Positions 1 through 7,299 of a DNA stretch of 64,000 nucleotides are shown here, in pieces. The stretch covers positions 988,356 to 1,052,355 of the forward strand of contig NZ_LN648875.1 in NCBI RefSeq assembly GCF_000826185.2. Reading direction: 5' to 3'. Positions within the stretch are counted from its first letter, which is position 1. Each line of letters begins with the position of its first letter. A program made the translations under genes and the position numbers. Under the pieces are notes generated by a model that searched no databases, was not told the origin of the DNA, and saw only the letters and a program-made list of their open reading frames with translations. Source of the stretch: Microbacterium gorillae (GTDB lineage Bacteria > Actinomycetota > Actinomycetes > Actinomycetales > Microbacteriaceae).

Positions 1-709
1 TCCACTCGTAGTAGGCGCCGAAGAACGTCGGCCCCGTCTTCTCCCCGGCAGCGGCGAGGTTCGGCGCGGTGAGGTCGGGGATATGGCCGGACTTCACGAA
101 GCGCCACAGCCAACTCGGCTTCGTGATCACCGCAGGCGCGAGCTTGATCGCCGCCGCGAGATCCACCTTTTCCGGGATCTCCGGGCTCCCCCAATCGCGC
201 CCCATGCTGAATGACCAGTCGAGGGTCGCGATGAGGCCCACGACGCCCGCGGCGTGAGCACGAAGCATGCGCTGGATCATCACATCGCGATCACCGGTCC
301 AGTACATCTGGAACAAAGTGTTCGGTGCCGCGGCCACGACGTCTTCGACCGACTTCGACGCGAAGTTCGACAGCCCCATGAGGGTGCCCCGAGACGCGGC
401 GGCGCGTGCGACTCCGACCTCTCCTTCGGGATCAACCGCCTGCACACCGGTCGGTGAGATGATCACCGGAAGTGAGATGTCCTGTCCCATCACACGCGTC
501 GCCATGGATCGCTCGGCCTGATGCCCGGCGACCACGGGCGCGAATCCGAGTTCACGGAAGGCCGCCTCATTGTCGGCGATGGTCTGCCCTCGTTCGGAGC
601 CCGCGAGGAGGGCGCCGTAGACCGGCTGCGGGAGCCGCTTCTTGGCGCGAGCCTGCGCGACGGCGACGGACTCGAACCAGGGATTCTGCTTCCAGGGATT
701 GAGCTTCAT
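1..709 (-). CDS. mftD: Pre-mycofactocin synthase MftD, N-terminal part (cut by window edge)
   Basis: FMN-dependent enzyme of the lactate-oxidase/glycolate-oxidase family that oxidatively deaminates the AHDP intermediate to pre-mycofactocin (family knowledge). I translated the open minus frame by hand from the ATG at 709: it begins MKLNPWKQNPWFESVAVAQ and reads without a stop to base 1, giving 236 residues of an expected ~390. The stretch VIISPTGVQAVDPEGE and the later DWSFSMGRDWGSP agree closely with mycobacterial MftD (Rv0694, LldD1) as I remember it. It follows mftC after an 85-bp gap containing a perfect hairpin. mftE and mftF are presumably beyond the left edge. Confidence 0.9.
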   Translation of the reverse strand, partial: MKLNPWKQNPWFESVAVAQARAKKRLPQPVYGALLAGSERGQTIADNEAAFRELGFAPVVAGHQAERSMATRVMGQDISLPVIISPTGVQAVDPEGEVGVARAAASRGTLMGLSNFASKSVEDVVAAAPNTLFQMYWTGDRDVMIQRMLRAHAAGVVGLIATLDWSFSMGRDWGSPEIPEKVDLAAAIKLAPAVITKPSWLWRFVKSGHIPDLTAPNLAAAGEKTGPTFFGAYYEW

Positions 710-767
710 GTGCGGTGTCTCATTTCGGGTCGGGCGACCGAATGTCGGGCGCTGTGCCGGGTAACCC

Positions 768-790
768 GCTGATCGGCGGGGCCGATCAGC
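768..790 (-). promoter_or_regulatory. Perfect hairpin between mftC and mftD
   Basis: GCTGATCGGC at 768-777 pairs exactly with GCCGATCAGC at 781-790 around a 3-nt loop, a 10-bp stem beginning 3 bases after the mftC stop codon. No T-run follows in the minus direction, so it is not a classic intrinsic terminator. It could be an mRNA-stability or processing element that sets mftABC levels against mftD. Confidence 0.5.
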
Positions 791-793
791 CGA

Positions 794-2026
794 TCATGCG
801 GTCGGCGCGAAGCCGGCGAGAGGGTTGACCGCGCACGCCGAGACCGGAGGCGCGGTGATGTCCTCCCGACGCCGCAGCGTCAGCATCACGGGTCGGTTGC
901 GGGTGGGATTGCGCTTGGAGTGGTCCTTGCTCGCCGTCGGCACGGAACGAGCCTCGGCCAGGGCCGTGGCGCCGTAGCCCTGCACGCATTCCGGGTCGGG
1001 TCCGTCCATCGGGATGCCGGTGAAGAACTTCGCCGCCATGCAGCCGCCGCGGCAGGTGTCGAAGAACGAGCACGACGAACATGCGCCGCCCGCGGTCGGG
1101 TTGCGAAGCTTGCGGAACAGCTCCGAGTCCTGCCAGACCCGCTGGAACCCGCCCTCGTCGAGCAGGTTGCCGGCGAGGAACTCGTCGTGGATCGCGAACG
1201 GACACGCGTAGACGTCGCCGACCGGGTCGATGAGGCACACGACGCGGCCTGCGCCACAGAGATTCAGTCCCGGCAGGGAGTCACCGAAGGCGGCGAGGTG
1301 GAAGAACGAGTCACCCGTCAGCACGTTCTCGCCGTTCGCCATCAGCCAGTCGTACAGTTCACGTTGCTGCTCCGGCAGCGGGTGCAGCTCGTCCCACACG
1401 TCCGCACCACGACCGGACGGACGCAGGCGGGTCAAGCGCAGCGTCGCGCCGTACGCGTCGGCGAGCGCCTTGAACTCATCCAGTTGGCCGATGTTCTGGC
1501 GCGTGCAGACGACCGAGATCTTCGCGTCCCGAAAGCCCGCGTCCTGCAGGTTCTGCAGTGCCCGGATCGCCGTGTCGAACGAACCCGGGCCACGGACGTA
1601 GTCATTGACCTCGGCGGTCGCGCCGTCGAGGGAGATCTGCACATCGACGTAGTCCGTCGACGCCAGCAGCCGCGCCTTCTCCGGCGTCAGGCGCGAGCCG
1701 TTCGTGGAGAACTTCACACCGACCTGGTGGTCGACCGCATACTGCAGCAGATGCCAGAAATCCGGGCGGATCGTCGGCTCACCGCCGCCGATGTTCACGT
1801 AGAAGACCTGCATGCGCTGCAGCTCGTCGATCACGGCCTCGCATTGCTGCGTCGTGAGCTCGCGCGGGTCGCGACGTCCCGAGCTGGACAGGCAGTGCGC
1901 GCACTCGAGGTTGCACGCGTAGGTCAGCTCCCACGTCAGGCAGATCGGCGCGTCGAGGCCGAACTCGAACTGCTCGACCAACGTGCCGCCCTGCGGGCGC
2001 GCCGGCGCGGGCTGGATCAGAGTCAT
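794..2026 (-). CDS. mftC: Mycofactocin radical SAM maturase MftC
   Basis: Radical SAM/SPASM enzyme that decarboxylates the C-terminal Tyr of the MftA precursor and forms the Val-Tyr carbon-carbon bond (family knowledge). The 410-residue protein carries the SAM cluster motif CNLECAHC (CX3CX2C, Cys38/42/45), the GGEP motif (IGGGEPT) and a C-terminal Cys-rich SPASM region (CACPFAIHD-like segment, then CSSCSFFDTCRGGC). I chose the ATG at 2026 because it overlaps the mftB stop by 4 bp (ATGA). A longer in-frame reading starts at 2107 inside mftB and is unlikely. Confidence 0.95.
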   Translation of the reverse strand: MTLIQPAPARPQGGTLVEQFEFGLDAPICLTWELTYACNLECAHCLSSSGRRDPRELTTQQCEAVIDELQRMQVFYVNIGGGEPTIRPDFWHLLQYAVDHQVGVKFSTNGSRLTPEKARLLASTDYVDVQISLDGATAEVNDYVRGPGSFDTAIRALQNLQDAGFRDAKISVVCTRQNIGQLDEFKALADAYGATLRLTRLRPSGRGADVWDELHPLPEQQRELYDWLMANGENVLTGDSFFHLAAFGDSLPGLNLCGAGRVVCLIDPVGDVYACPFAIHDEFLAGNLLDEGGFQRVWQDSELFRKLRNPTAGGACSSCSFFDTCRGGCMAAKFFTGIPMDGPDPECVQGYGATALAEARSVPTASKDHSKRNPTRNRPVMLTLRRREDITAPPVSACAVNPLAGFAPTA

Positions 2027-2301
2027 GCGGCAACCTCCTCGGCCGGTTGCGGGCGGATCATGTCGGCGGCGCCGAGTCCGCGCAACGCCGCGACGTACGC
2101 GGGCCACTGCGCTTCGGCGACACCCGCCGCGACGAGCGCCCCGCGGATGTCCGTCGAGCCGTCAAGACCGCGGACGACCGCGACGAGCTCGGGGCGTTTC
2201 AGGAACGTCAGTTTGCGGTTGCCGAAGTGATACGCCAGCGCCCCGAACGGCTCCGGCCGCAAGGCCACCGAGGGCGACAGGACCCAGGTCTGATCGAGCA
2301 T
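2023..2301 (-). CDS. mftB: Mycofactocin peptide chaperone MftB (RRE domain)
   Basis: Small PqqD-like RiPP recognition element that binds the MftA leader and presents it to MftC. At 92 residues (MLDQTWVLSPSVALRPEPFG start, YHFGNRKLTFLKRPELVAVV core) it has the size and the beta-strand/winged-helix pattern of MftB. It lies between mftA (21-bp gap) and mftC (4-bp overlap), exactly as in known mft clusters. The recognition rests on both sequence and context. Confidence 0.92.
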   Translation of the reverse strand: MLDQTWVLSPSVALRPEPFGALAYHFGNRKLTFLKRPELVAVVRGLDGSTDIRGALVAAGVAEAQWPAYVAALRGLGAADMIRPQPAEEVAA

Positions 2302-2322
2302 GTTGACAACCCTGTGCGCGTG

Positions 2323-2424
2323 TCAGTAGACGCCGCACATCCCATCGATGGACACCTCTTCGATGAGCGAGTCCGCGACGATCTCCTCGTCGGGCTCGGC
2401 CGGGGTCCGGGTGTGCTCCGTCAT
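2323..2424 (-). CDS. mftA: Mycofactocin precursor peptide MftA
   Basis: 33-residue ribosomal precursor of the redox cofactor mycofactocin. The peptide is acidic in its leader (PDEEIVADSLIEE) and ends in IDGMCGVY, the invariant MftA C-terminus whose last Val-Tyr pair becomes the cofactor core. The ATG at 2424 is preceded, five bases upstream, by an excellent ribosome binding site (AAGGAGG on the minus strand, 2430-2436), which fits a highly expressed precursor. It is the first gene of the mftA-B-C-D operon and is divergent from mftR. Confidence 0.96.
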   Translation of the reverse strand: MTEHTRTPAEPDEEIVADSLIEEVSIDGMCGVY

Positions 2425-2481
2425 TTTTTCCTCCTTTGGAAACGACCGCGTCGTCGCGGTGCGCCTCACATTAATGCACTC

Positions 2482-2508
2482 GTGGCAGAAATAGAACCCT
2501 TCCGCCAC
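2482..2508. promoter_or_regulatory. Candidate MftR operator in the mftA/mftR intergenic region
   Basis: GTGGCAGAA (2482-2490) and TTCCGCCAC (2500-2508) form an inverted repeat matching in 8 of 9 positions, separated by 9 bases. It lies in the 104-bp gap between divergent mftA and mftR. A -10-like TAGATT sits at 2515-2520, 8 bases before the mftR ATG, so the mftR transcript may be leaderless and the repeat would cover its -35 region. A TetR-family dimer site is the natural reading; it is not proven. Confidence 0.5.
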
Positions 2509-2528
2509 GCGCACTAGATTCGTTCTTG

Positions 2529-3128
2529 ATGAGCGCCGATCCTGCACGCACGTCCGCCCGCCACGGACGCCCCGAGGCGACCTCGCATGCGGAGATCGAA
2601 CGCGTCGCGTTCGCGCTGTTCGCCGAGCACGGCTTCGATGGCACGACGCTCGAGGACATCGCGCGCGCCGTCGGCGTCGGCCGCCGCACGCTCTTTCGTT
2701 ACTTCGAGTCGAAGAACGACATCCCCTGGGGCGAGTTCGATCAGACCCTCGATTCCTTCCGTGCGATCCTGCGCGGCATGCCCGCCGACGCCACGATCGC
2801 GGAGGCATTGGAGCGCGGCGTCGCGGAGTTCAACCACTTCCCCGCCGACGCCGATCCTCCGCACGAGCAGCGGATGCGGCTCATCATGGACACGCCGACG
2901 CTGCAGGCCCACTCCGCCGTCCGCTACGCCGCATGGCGCCGCGTCGTCGCCGATTTCGTGGCCGAGCGCGCGGGCGGCTCCCCGGAGGATCCGCTCCCCA
3001 ACCTCATCGGCCATGTCAGTCTCGCCGTGGCGCGCAGCGCCTACGACGAGTGGATCCGCGATCCCGCGCGCGATCTCCCCGCACTCGTCGCACAGCAGTT
3101 CCGCGCCGCCCGCGAGTTCTTCGCCTGA
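2529..3128 (+). CDS. mftR: TetR-family mycofactocin regulator MftR
   Basis: 199-residue TetR repressor. The N-terminal helix-turn-helix spans about residues 20-70 (EHGFDGTTLEDIARAVGVGRRTLFRYFESK), followed by an all-helical ligand domain. In mycobacteria MftR represses the mft operon and is released by long-chain acyl-CoAs (established knowledge), which suits the acyl-CoA genes that follow. The ATG at 2529 directly follows an in-frame TTG at 2526; I prefer the ATG. It is divergent from mftA, and an operator-like inverted repeat lies between them. Confidence 0.88.
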   Translation: MSADPARTSARHGRPEATSHAEIERVAFALFAEHGFDGTTLEDIARAVGVGRRTLFRYFESKNDIPWGEFDQTLDSFRAILRGMPADATIAEALERGVAEFNHFPADADPPHEQRMRLIMDTPTLQAHSAVRYAAWRRVVADFVAERAGGSPEDPLPNLIGHVSLAVARSAYDEWIRDPARDLPALVAQQFRAAREFFA

Positions 3129-3141
3129 AGAATCCGGGACG

Positions 3142-3177
3142 ACGGGCTCCGCCCGTCGCGTGACCGACGGAGCCCGT
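3142..3177. terminator. Bidirectional terminator-like hairpin
   Basis: ACGGGCTCCG (3142-3151) pairs with CGGAGCCCGT (3168-3177) around a 16-nt loop, in the 60-bp gap between the convergent mftR and mycofactocin-SDR genes. It is GC-rich and has no clear T-tract. Confidence 0.55.
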
Positions 3178-3188
3178 GGCCGCCTGGC

Positions 3189-4010
3189 TCAGAAGTACTG
3201 AGCGCCGCCGTCCACGCTGATGTGCTCGGCCGTGATGAAAGACGCGTCGTCGGACGCGAGGAACAGGACGGTGCTCGAGATCTCATCGGCCTCTGCGGAG
3301 AAACGCGGCAGGAAAGGCGTGCCCATGTTCATCAGCACGGGGTTCGTCTCGGCGGCCCGCGTGAGAGCGCCGATCATGTCTCCCGAGCCCATGGGCGTAT
3401 TGACGTTGCCGGGGTGGATGCTGTTCACCCGGATCGAGTGCTTGCCCAGCTCAGCCGCGAAGGCCCGCGTCATGCCGACGACGGCGTGCTTCGACGCCGT
3501 GTAGCCGACCATGAACGGCTGCACCTTCTTTCCCGCGTACGAACTGATCAGGATGACCGATCCGCCGCCACGCTCGACCAGATGCCGCGCACCGGCGATC
3601 ACGGTGTTCCACACGCCCGTGACGTTCGTGTCGATGTGGTTCTGGAACACCTCCGGCGCGGTCTGGTCCCATGTGCTCGGGATGCAGACACCCGCGTTCG
3701 CCACGATCACGTCCAGCCCGCCGAAACGCTCGACGCCCCGCTCGACGACGGCCGTCATCCCGTCGAGGTCACGCACGTCGGCGATTTCGGCGAGGATCTC
3801 CGATCCGGTCGCCTCGACGAGCGAGACGGTCTCGGCGAGATCCGCGGGGGTCGGCGAGTCGTACGGCACACCCGGAATCGGACCCGCGAGGTCGATGCCG
3901 ACGATCTTCGCGCCCTCGGACGCCAGGCGCACGGCGTGCGCTCGCCCCTGCCCCCGCGCGATGCCGGTGATGAACGCGACTCTGCCTTCGAGTCGGCCTG
4001 AAGCAGCCAT
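3189..4010 (-). CDS. Mycofactocin-coupled SDR dehydrogenase (carveol dehydrogenase type)
   Basis: 273-residue short-chain dehydrogenase of the nicotinoprotein group, in which NAD stays bound and mycofactocin is the external electron acceptor (family knowledge). The cofactor motif reads TGIARGQGR. A long insertion follows strand 2 (about residues 38-70, GIDLAGPIPGVPYDSP to EATGSEI), the hallmark separating mycofactocin SDRs from ordinary ones. The catalytic set is the S of LISS, then Y and K in VGYTASKH. The ATG at 4010 has AAGGGAG five bases upstream; in-frame GTG and ATG codons up to 4016 are alternatives. Its position next to mftR supports the role. The substrate is likely a secondary alcohol. 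Confidence 0.87.
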   Translation of the reverse strand: MAASGRLEGRVAFITGIARGQGRAHAVRLASEGAKIVGIDLAGPIPGVPYDSPTPADLAETVSLVEATGSEILAEIADVRDLDGMTAVVERGVERFGGLDVIVANAGVCIPSTWDQTAPEVFQNHIDTNVTGVWNTVIAGARHLVERGGGSVILISSYAGKKVQPFMVGYTASKHAVVGMTRAFAAELGKHSIRVNSIHPGNVNTPMGSGDMIGALTRAAETNPVLMNMGTPFLPRFSAEADEISSTVLFLASDDASFITAEHISVDGGAQYF

Positions 4011-4062
4011 GTGCACTCCCTTGTGACGATGATGAGCACGGGCCTCGCGCTCAAGGAGAGCC

Positions 4063-4091
4063 TAATCGCGATCTGACCAAATGACTAGAGG
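4063..4091 (-). promoter_or_regulatory. Promoter segment with the shared GCGATC and TGACTAGAG motifs
   Basis: Upstream of the mycofactocin SDR, the plus strand reads TAATCGCGATCTGA (4063-4076) followed by TGACTAGAG (4082-4090). The same 9-mer TGACTAGAG occurs at 33120-33128 ahead of the hydrolase/BVMO operon, again just outside a GCGATC element. It is probably part of a common promoter/operator design in this island. Confidence 0.45.
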
Positions 4092-4112
4092 CATGATTAA
4101 CATTCACGAACA

Positions 4113-4149
4113 AGGAGACCCGAACAGGTGGTCACTGTCCGGGTCTCCT
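4113..4149 (-). terminator. Terminator hairpin after the FabG-like SDR
   Basis: AGGAGACCCG (4113-4122) pairs perfectly with CGGGTCTCCT (4140-4149), and an inner ACAG/CTGT pairing extends the stem. Read on the minus strand it ends in TTGTT. It separates the SDR at 4183-5004 from the mycofactocin SDR downstream, which therefore has its own promoter. Confidence 0.65.
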
Positions 4150-4182
4150 CATTTCCACGTGCTGTAGTCGTAGTTCACGACA

Positions 4183-5004
4183 TCACAGGCCGCCGTCCAC
4201 CCTGAGGACCTGACCGGTGATGTAGCTCGACTCGGGCGATGCCAGCAGGTACACACCGTTGGCGGCTTCCTGCGCCGAGCCGGCACGACCCAACGGGATG
4301 CCCTGCTCAGCGGCAGCGAGCACGTCGGCGCGGATGCCGACCTTGATCTCATTGCCCTGCACGGTGATCGAAGCCGCGTCATCGGTCGCGACCGTCAGAC
4401 GCGTCGAGATCACACCGAACGCGACGGCGTTCACCGTGACGTTGTAACGCCCCCATTCCTTGGCGAGAGTCTTGGTCATGCCGACGACGCCCAGCTTGCC
4501 GGCCGAGTAATTGACCTGCCCCGCGTTGCCGTCCAGACCCGCGACGGAGGAGATGTTGATCACCTTGCGCGTGGGAACCTCGCGACCCTCGGCCCGCGCA
4601 GCCTTGACGGCCTGGCTGATCACCGGCTGCGCGGCGCGGAGGATCCGAAACGGCGCCGTGAGGTGCACATCGATGATCGCCTGCCACTGCTCGTCGGTCA
4701 TCTTCTGGATGACGTTGTCCCACGTGTACCCGGCGTTGTTCACGATGATGTCAACACCGCCGAACTTCTCCACGGCCGTGCTGACGAATCGCTCCGCGAA
4801 GTCGGGGTCGGTCACGCTGCCCACCACGACCTCGGCGCGTCCCCCGAGCGCACGGACCGCCTCCGCCGCCTCGAGCGCGGGACCCTCGTCGAGGTCGTTG
4901 ATGACGATCGATGCCCCTTCGCTCGCGAACTTCTCCGCCACAGCGCGGCCGATACCGCGACCGGATCCGGAAATCAATGCCACTTGGCCGTCCAGCTTGC
5001 CCAT
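4183..5004 (-). CDS. FabG-like short-chain dehydrogenase
   Basis: 273-residue classical SDR, probably a 3-hydroxyacyl-CoA or beta-ketoacyl reductase/dehydrogenase. The Rossmann motif is SGSGRGIGRA, the NNAG motif is present, and the catalytic residues are Ser in INISSVAG and Tyr/Lys in VNYSAGK. The ATG at 5004 is preceded by GGAGGG; longer frames to 5142 run into the promoter region. Residue blocks such as VDIIVNNAGYTWD and EWGRYNVTVNAVAFGVI recur almost unchanged in the SDR at 28264-29085, so the two are paralogues at opposite ends of the island. It is divergent from the SCP-x-type thiolase. Confidence 0.85.
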   Translation of the reverse strand: MGKLDGQVALISGSGRGIGRAVAEKFASEGASIVINDLDEGPALEAAEAVRALGGRAEVVVGSVTDPDFAERFVSTAVEKFGGVDIIVNNAGYTWDNVIQKMTDEQWQAIIDVHLTAPFRILRAAQPVISQAVKAARAEGREVPTRKVINISSVAGLDGNAGQVNYSAGKLGVVGMTKTLAKEWGRYNVTVNAVAFGVISTRLTVATDDAASITVQGNEIKVGIRADVLAAAEQGIPLGRAGSAQEAANGVYLLASPESSYITGQVLRVDGGL

Positions 5005-5044
5005 GCGTGTCCCTCCAGACATTCGCCGTCGAACGCGTCTGCCG

Positions 5045-5051
5045 CGATCAC
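5045..5051. promoter_or_regulatory. GCGATCA element between divergent SDR and thiolase
   Basis: GCGATCA at 5045-5051 lies 41 bp upstream of the SDR ATG at 5004. The same heptamer occurs upstream of the SDR at 29085 and the hydrolase at 33058. The remaining gap to the thiolase start (5179) is AT-rich for this genome and presumably holds both promoters. Confidence 0.3.
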
Positions 5052-5178
5052 CCGGTTGTAAACCGTTGTTCTCTACTACTATCATGTCAACGCCGGTAAA
5101 ATCGCTCTTTATTGCAGATAATGTGAAGCAGAGTTCTACCAATACCCGAGCAGAGTTGCGAGGGACGAAGGAGTTGAG

Positions 5179-6369
5179 ATGGCTGACAACGTCGTGATCG
5201 GCGGAGTGGGGATGGTCCCGTTCTCCAAGCCGAGCCAGGGCTTCGGATACGAGGAGATGGGCGCGGCCGCCGCTCGCGCCGCGATCGAGGACGCCGGCAT
5301 CGCGTACGGAGACGTGCAGCAGGCGTACATGAGCTACGTCTACGGCGACTCGACGTCAGGCCAGGCCGTCCTGTATCAGCTGGGCATCACCGGTATCCCG
5401 GCCGTGAACGTCAACAACAACTGCGCGTCCGGCTCCTCGGCCCTCTGGCTCGCCCGCCAGGCGGTCGCGTCCGGGCAGGCCGACGTCGTACTCGCGGTCG
5501 GCTTCGAGCAGATGCGCCGCGGCGCCCTGAAGTCGTTCTGGGAAGACCGTCTCTCCCCGACCGACCGCTCCGAGGCCGTCGCGCGCTCCCACCCGGACTT
5601 CGATCCGGAGGTGCCCATGGCCGCGCAGCTGTTCGGCGGCGCCGGCTGGGAGCACATGCAGCGGTACGGGACGCAGCCCGAGACGTTCGCGCGCATCTCC
5701 GTGAAGGCGCGCTCTCATGCCAGGCACAACCCCTACGCGGTGTTCCGCGATCAGGTGACCCTTGAAGAGGTGCTCGAGTCGCCGCAGGTGTGGGGGCCGC
5801 TCACGCGCCTGCAGTGCTGCCCGCCCACGTGCGGCGGTGCGGCCGTCGTGGTGATGAGTGAGAAGTACGCGCGCGAGCACGGACTGGACGCGAGCGTCCG
5901 CGTGCGCGCACAGGAACTGCGGACGGACGTCGGCGACGCCTTCGATCCGACGGACCGCCGCGGGTCGGTCGGCGTGGGCATGACCACCGCCGCCTCGCAG
6001 GCCGTGTACGAACAGGCCGGCGTCGATCCACTCGACATCCCGGTCGTCGAACTGCACGACTGCTTCACCGCGAACGAACTGCTGACGTACGAGGCACTCG
6101 GTCTCACCTCGGAGGGCACGGCCGAGAAGTTCATCCTCGCGGGTGAGAACACCTACGGCGGCCGCGTCGTCACGAACCCGTCCGGCGGCCTTCTGTCCAA
6201 GGGCCACCCGCTCGGCGCCACCGGGCTCGCCCAGGCGGCGGAGCTCACCTGGCAACTGCGCGGAACGGCCGGCGGCCGGCAGGTGGAGGGGGCGACGCTC
6301 GGCCTCGCGCACAACATCGGCATCGGCGGCGCCTGCGTCGTCACCCTCCTTGAGGCGGTGTCGGCATGA
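5179..6369 (+). CDS. SCP-x/Ltp-type thiolase (no SCP2 domain)
   Basis: 396-residue thiolase-like enzyme of the lipid-transfer/SCP-x group, which performs thiolytic or retro-aldol cleavage of branched or cyclic acyl-CoA. The nucleophile Cys lies in VNNNCASGSSA, the family signature in VELHDCFTANELL, and the catalytic His in SKGHPLGATG. The C-terminal AHNIGIGGACVV replaces the Cys loop of classical thiolases, as in SCP-x. The following dehydratase gene starts within its stop (ATGA overlap), so three genes form an operon. Comparable thiolase/MaoC groupings degrade sterol side chains in mycobacteria (igr operon); the substrate here is not known. Confidence 0.85.
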   Translation: MADNVVIGGVGMVPFSKPSQGFGYEEMGAAAARAAIEDAGIAYGDVQQAYMSYVYGDSTSGQAVLYQLGITGIPAVNVNNNCASGSSALWLARQAVASGQADVVLAVGFEQMRRGALKSFWEDRLSPTDRSEAVARSHPDFDPEVPMAAQLFGGAGWEHMQRYGTQPETFARISVKARSHARHNPYAVFRDQVTLEEVLESPQVWGPLTRLQCCPPTCGGAAVVVMSEKYAREHGLDASVRVRAQELRTDVGDAFDPTDRRGSVGVGMTTAASQAVYEQAGVDPLDIPVVELHDCFTANELLTYEALGLTSEGTAEKFILAGENTYGGRVVTNPSGGLLSKGHPLGATGLAQAAELTWQLRGTAGGRQVEGATLGLAHNIGIGGACVVTLLEAVSA

Positions 6370-6806
6370 GCGTGGACCCCGCCCTCATCGGCTACGCGCC
6401 GGCGGATTCGACCGCGCGGATCGACCGCGAGCGCGTGGCGTTCTTCGCGCGCACGATCGGCATCGATTCGGGGCCGAGCGTCGACCTCGACGCCGCGGTG
6501 TCCGACGGCCACCCCGATCTGGTCGTGCCGCCGACCATGCTGTTCGGCGTGGAGCTGGAGCGCTCGGACACCTTCGCGGTGTACGCCGCGCACGGCGCCC
6601 CACTGAGCAAGATCCTGCACGGTGAGCAGCGCTTCGTTTACCACGCCGACGTGCACGCGGGCGAGGAGCTGACGTTCCGCTCGGTCGTCACCGATGTGTT
6701 CGAGAAGGCGGGCGGCAAACTCGAGTTCATTCTGCGTCGGACCGATGTGCTGCGCGACGGGCAGCTCGTCGCCGAACTGCACAACACCGGCATCGTGCGG
6801 CACTGA
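6366..6806 (+). CDS. MaoC/FAS1-like dehydratase subunit (non-catalytic type)
   Basis: 146-residue single hot-dog domain related to the N-terminal half of FAS1-type dehydratases (HadA/HadC or ChsH partner type). Diagnostic segments are VVPPTMLFGVE and LHGEQRFVYHADVHAGEEL. It lacks the catalytic D-x-N-P-x-H motif, which the next gene supplies, so the two probably form a heterodimeric enoyl-CoA hydratase. The start overlaps the thiolase stop by 4 bp. Confidence 0.8.
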   Translation: MSVDPALIGYAPADSTARIDRERVAFFARTIGIDSGPSVDLDAAVSDGHPDLVVPPTMLFGVELERSDTFAVYAAHGAPLSKILHGEQRFVYHADVHAGEELTFRSVVTDVFEKAGGKLEFILRRTDVLRDGQLVAELHNTGIVRH

Positions 6807-6818
6807 GGAGGATCGGAC

Positions 6819-7232
6819 ATGACCGACAGCACCACGACGATCACCGTCGGAGACGCGTTTCCCGCCGTCTCGATCGAACCCATCACCCGGGCAACGCTCG
6901 CCCTGTTCGCCGGAGCCAGCGGCGACCACAACCCCATCCACCTCGACAGCGACGTCGCCCACGCCGCCGGACTCGACGACGTCTTCGCACAGGGGATGCT
7001 CTCGATGGCGTACCTCGGCCGCGCGCTCACCGAGTGGGTGCCGCAGAGCGCGATCCGCGAGTTCTCCTCGCGCTTCACCGCGATCACCCCCGTGCACGCG
7101 CAGCCGACGGTGAGCGGAACCGTCATCGAGATCGCCGACGTCGACGGCGCACGACGGCTGCGAATCGCGCTGTCCGTGATGCTCCAGGACGGCACGCAGA
7201 GCCTCGCCGGCGAGGCTCTCGTCGACATCTGA
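6819..7232 (+). CDS. MaoC-like enoyl-CoA hydratase (catalytic subunit)
   Basis: 137-residue hot-dog protein with the hydratase-2 motif ASGDHNPIHLD (about residues 32-42), whose Asp and His are the catalytic pair, followed by the GL..VFAQGMLSMAYLG substrate helix. It follows its presumed partner by 12 bp with a GAGGA ribosome binding site. The pair would hydrate the enoyl-CoA whose 3-hydroxy or 3-keto product the upstream thiolase-like enzyme cleaves. A strong bidirectional terminator follows. Confidence 0.85.
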   Translation: MTDSTTTITVGDAFPAVSIEPITRATLALFAGASGDHNPIHLDSDVAHAAGLDDVFAQGMLSMAYLGRALTEWVPQSAIREFSSRFTAITPVHAQPTVSGTVIEIADVDGARRLRIALSVMLQDGTQSLAGEALVDI

Positions 7233-7255
7233 TCGTCACTTTTCGCCGAGAACGT

Positions 7256-7293
7256 GGAGGGGGCGGTGGCGATCATTCGCCACCGCCCCCTCC
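7256..7293. terminator. Strong bidirectional terminator
   Basis: A 16-bp perfect stem (7256-7271 with 7278-7293, GGAGGGGGCGGTGGCG arm) closes a 6-nt loop between the convergent MaoC and P450 genes. It is the most stable hairpin I noticed in the island. Confidence 0.8.
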
Positions 7294-7299
7294 GGCCTC

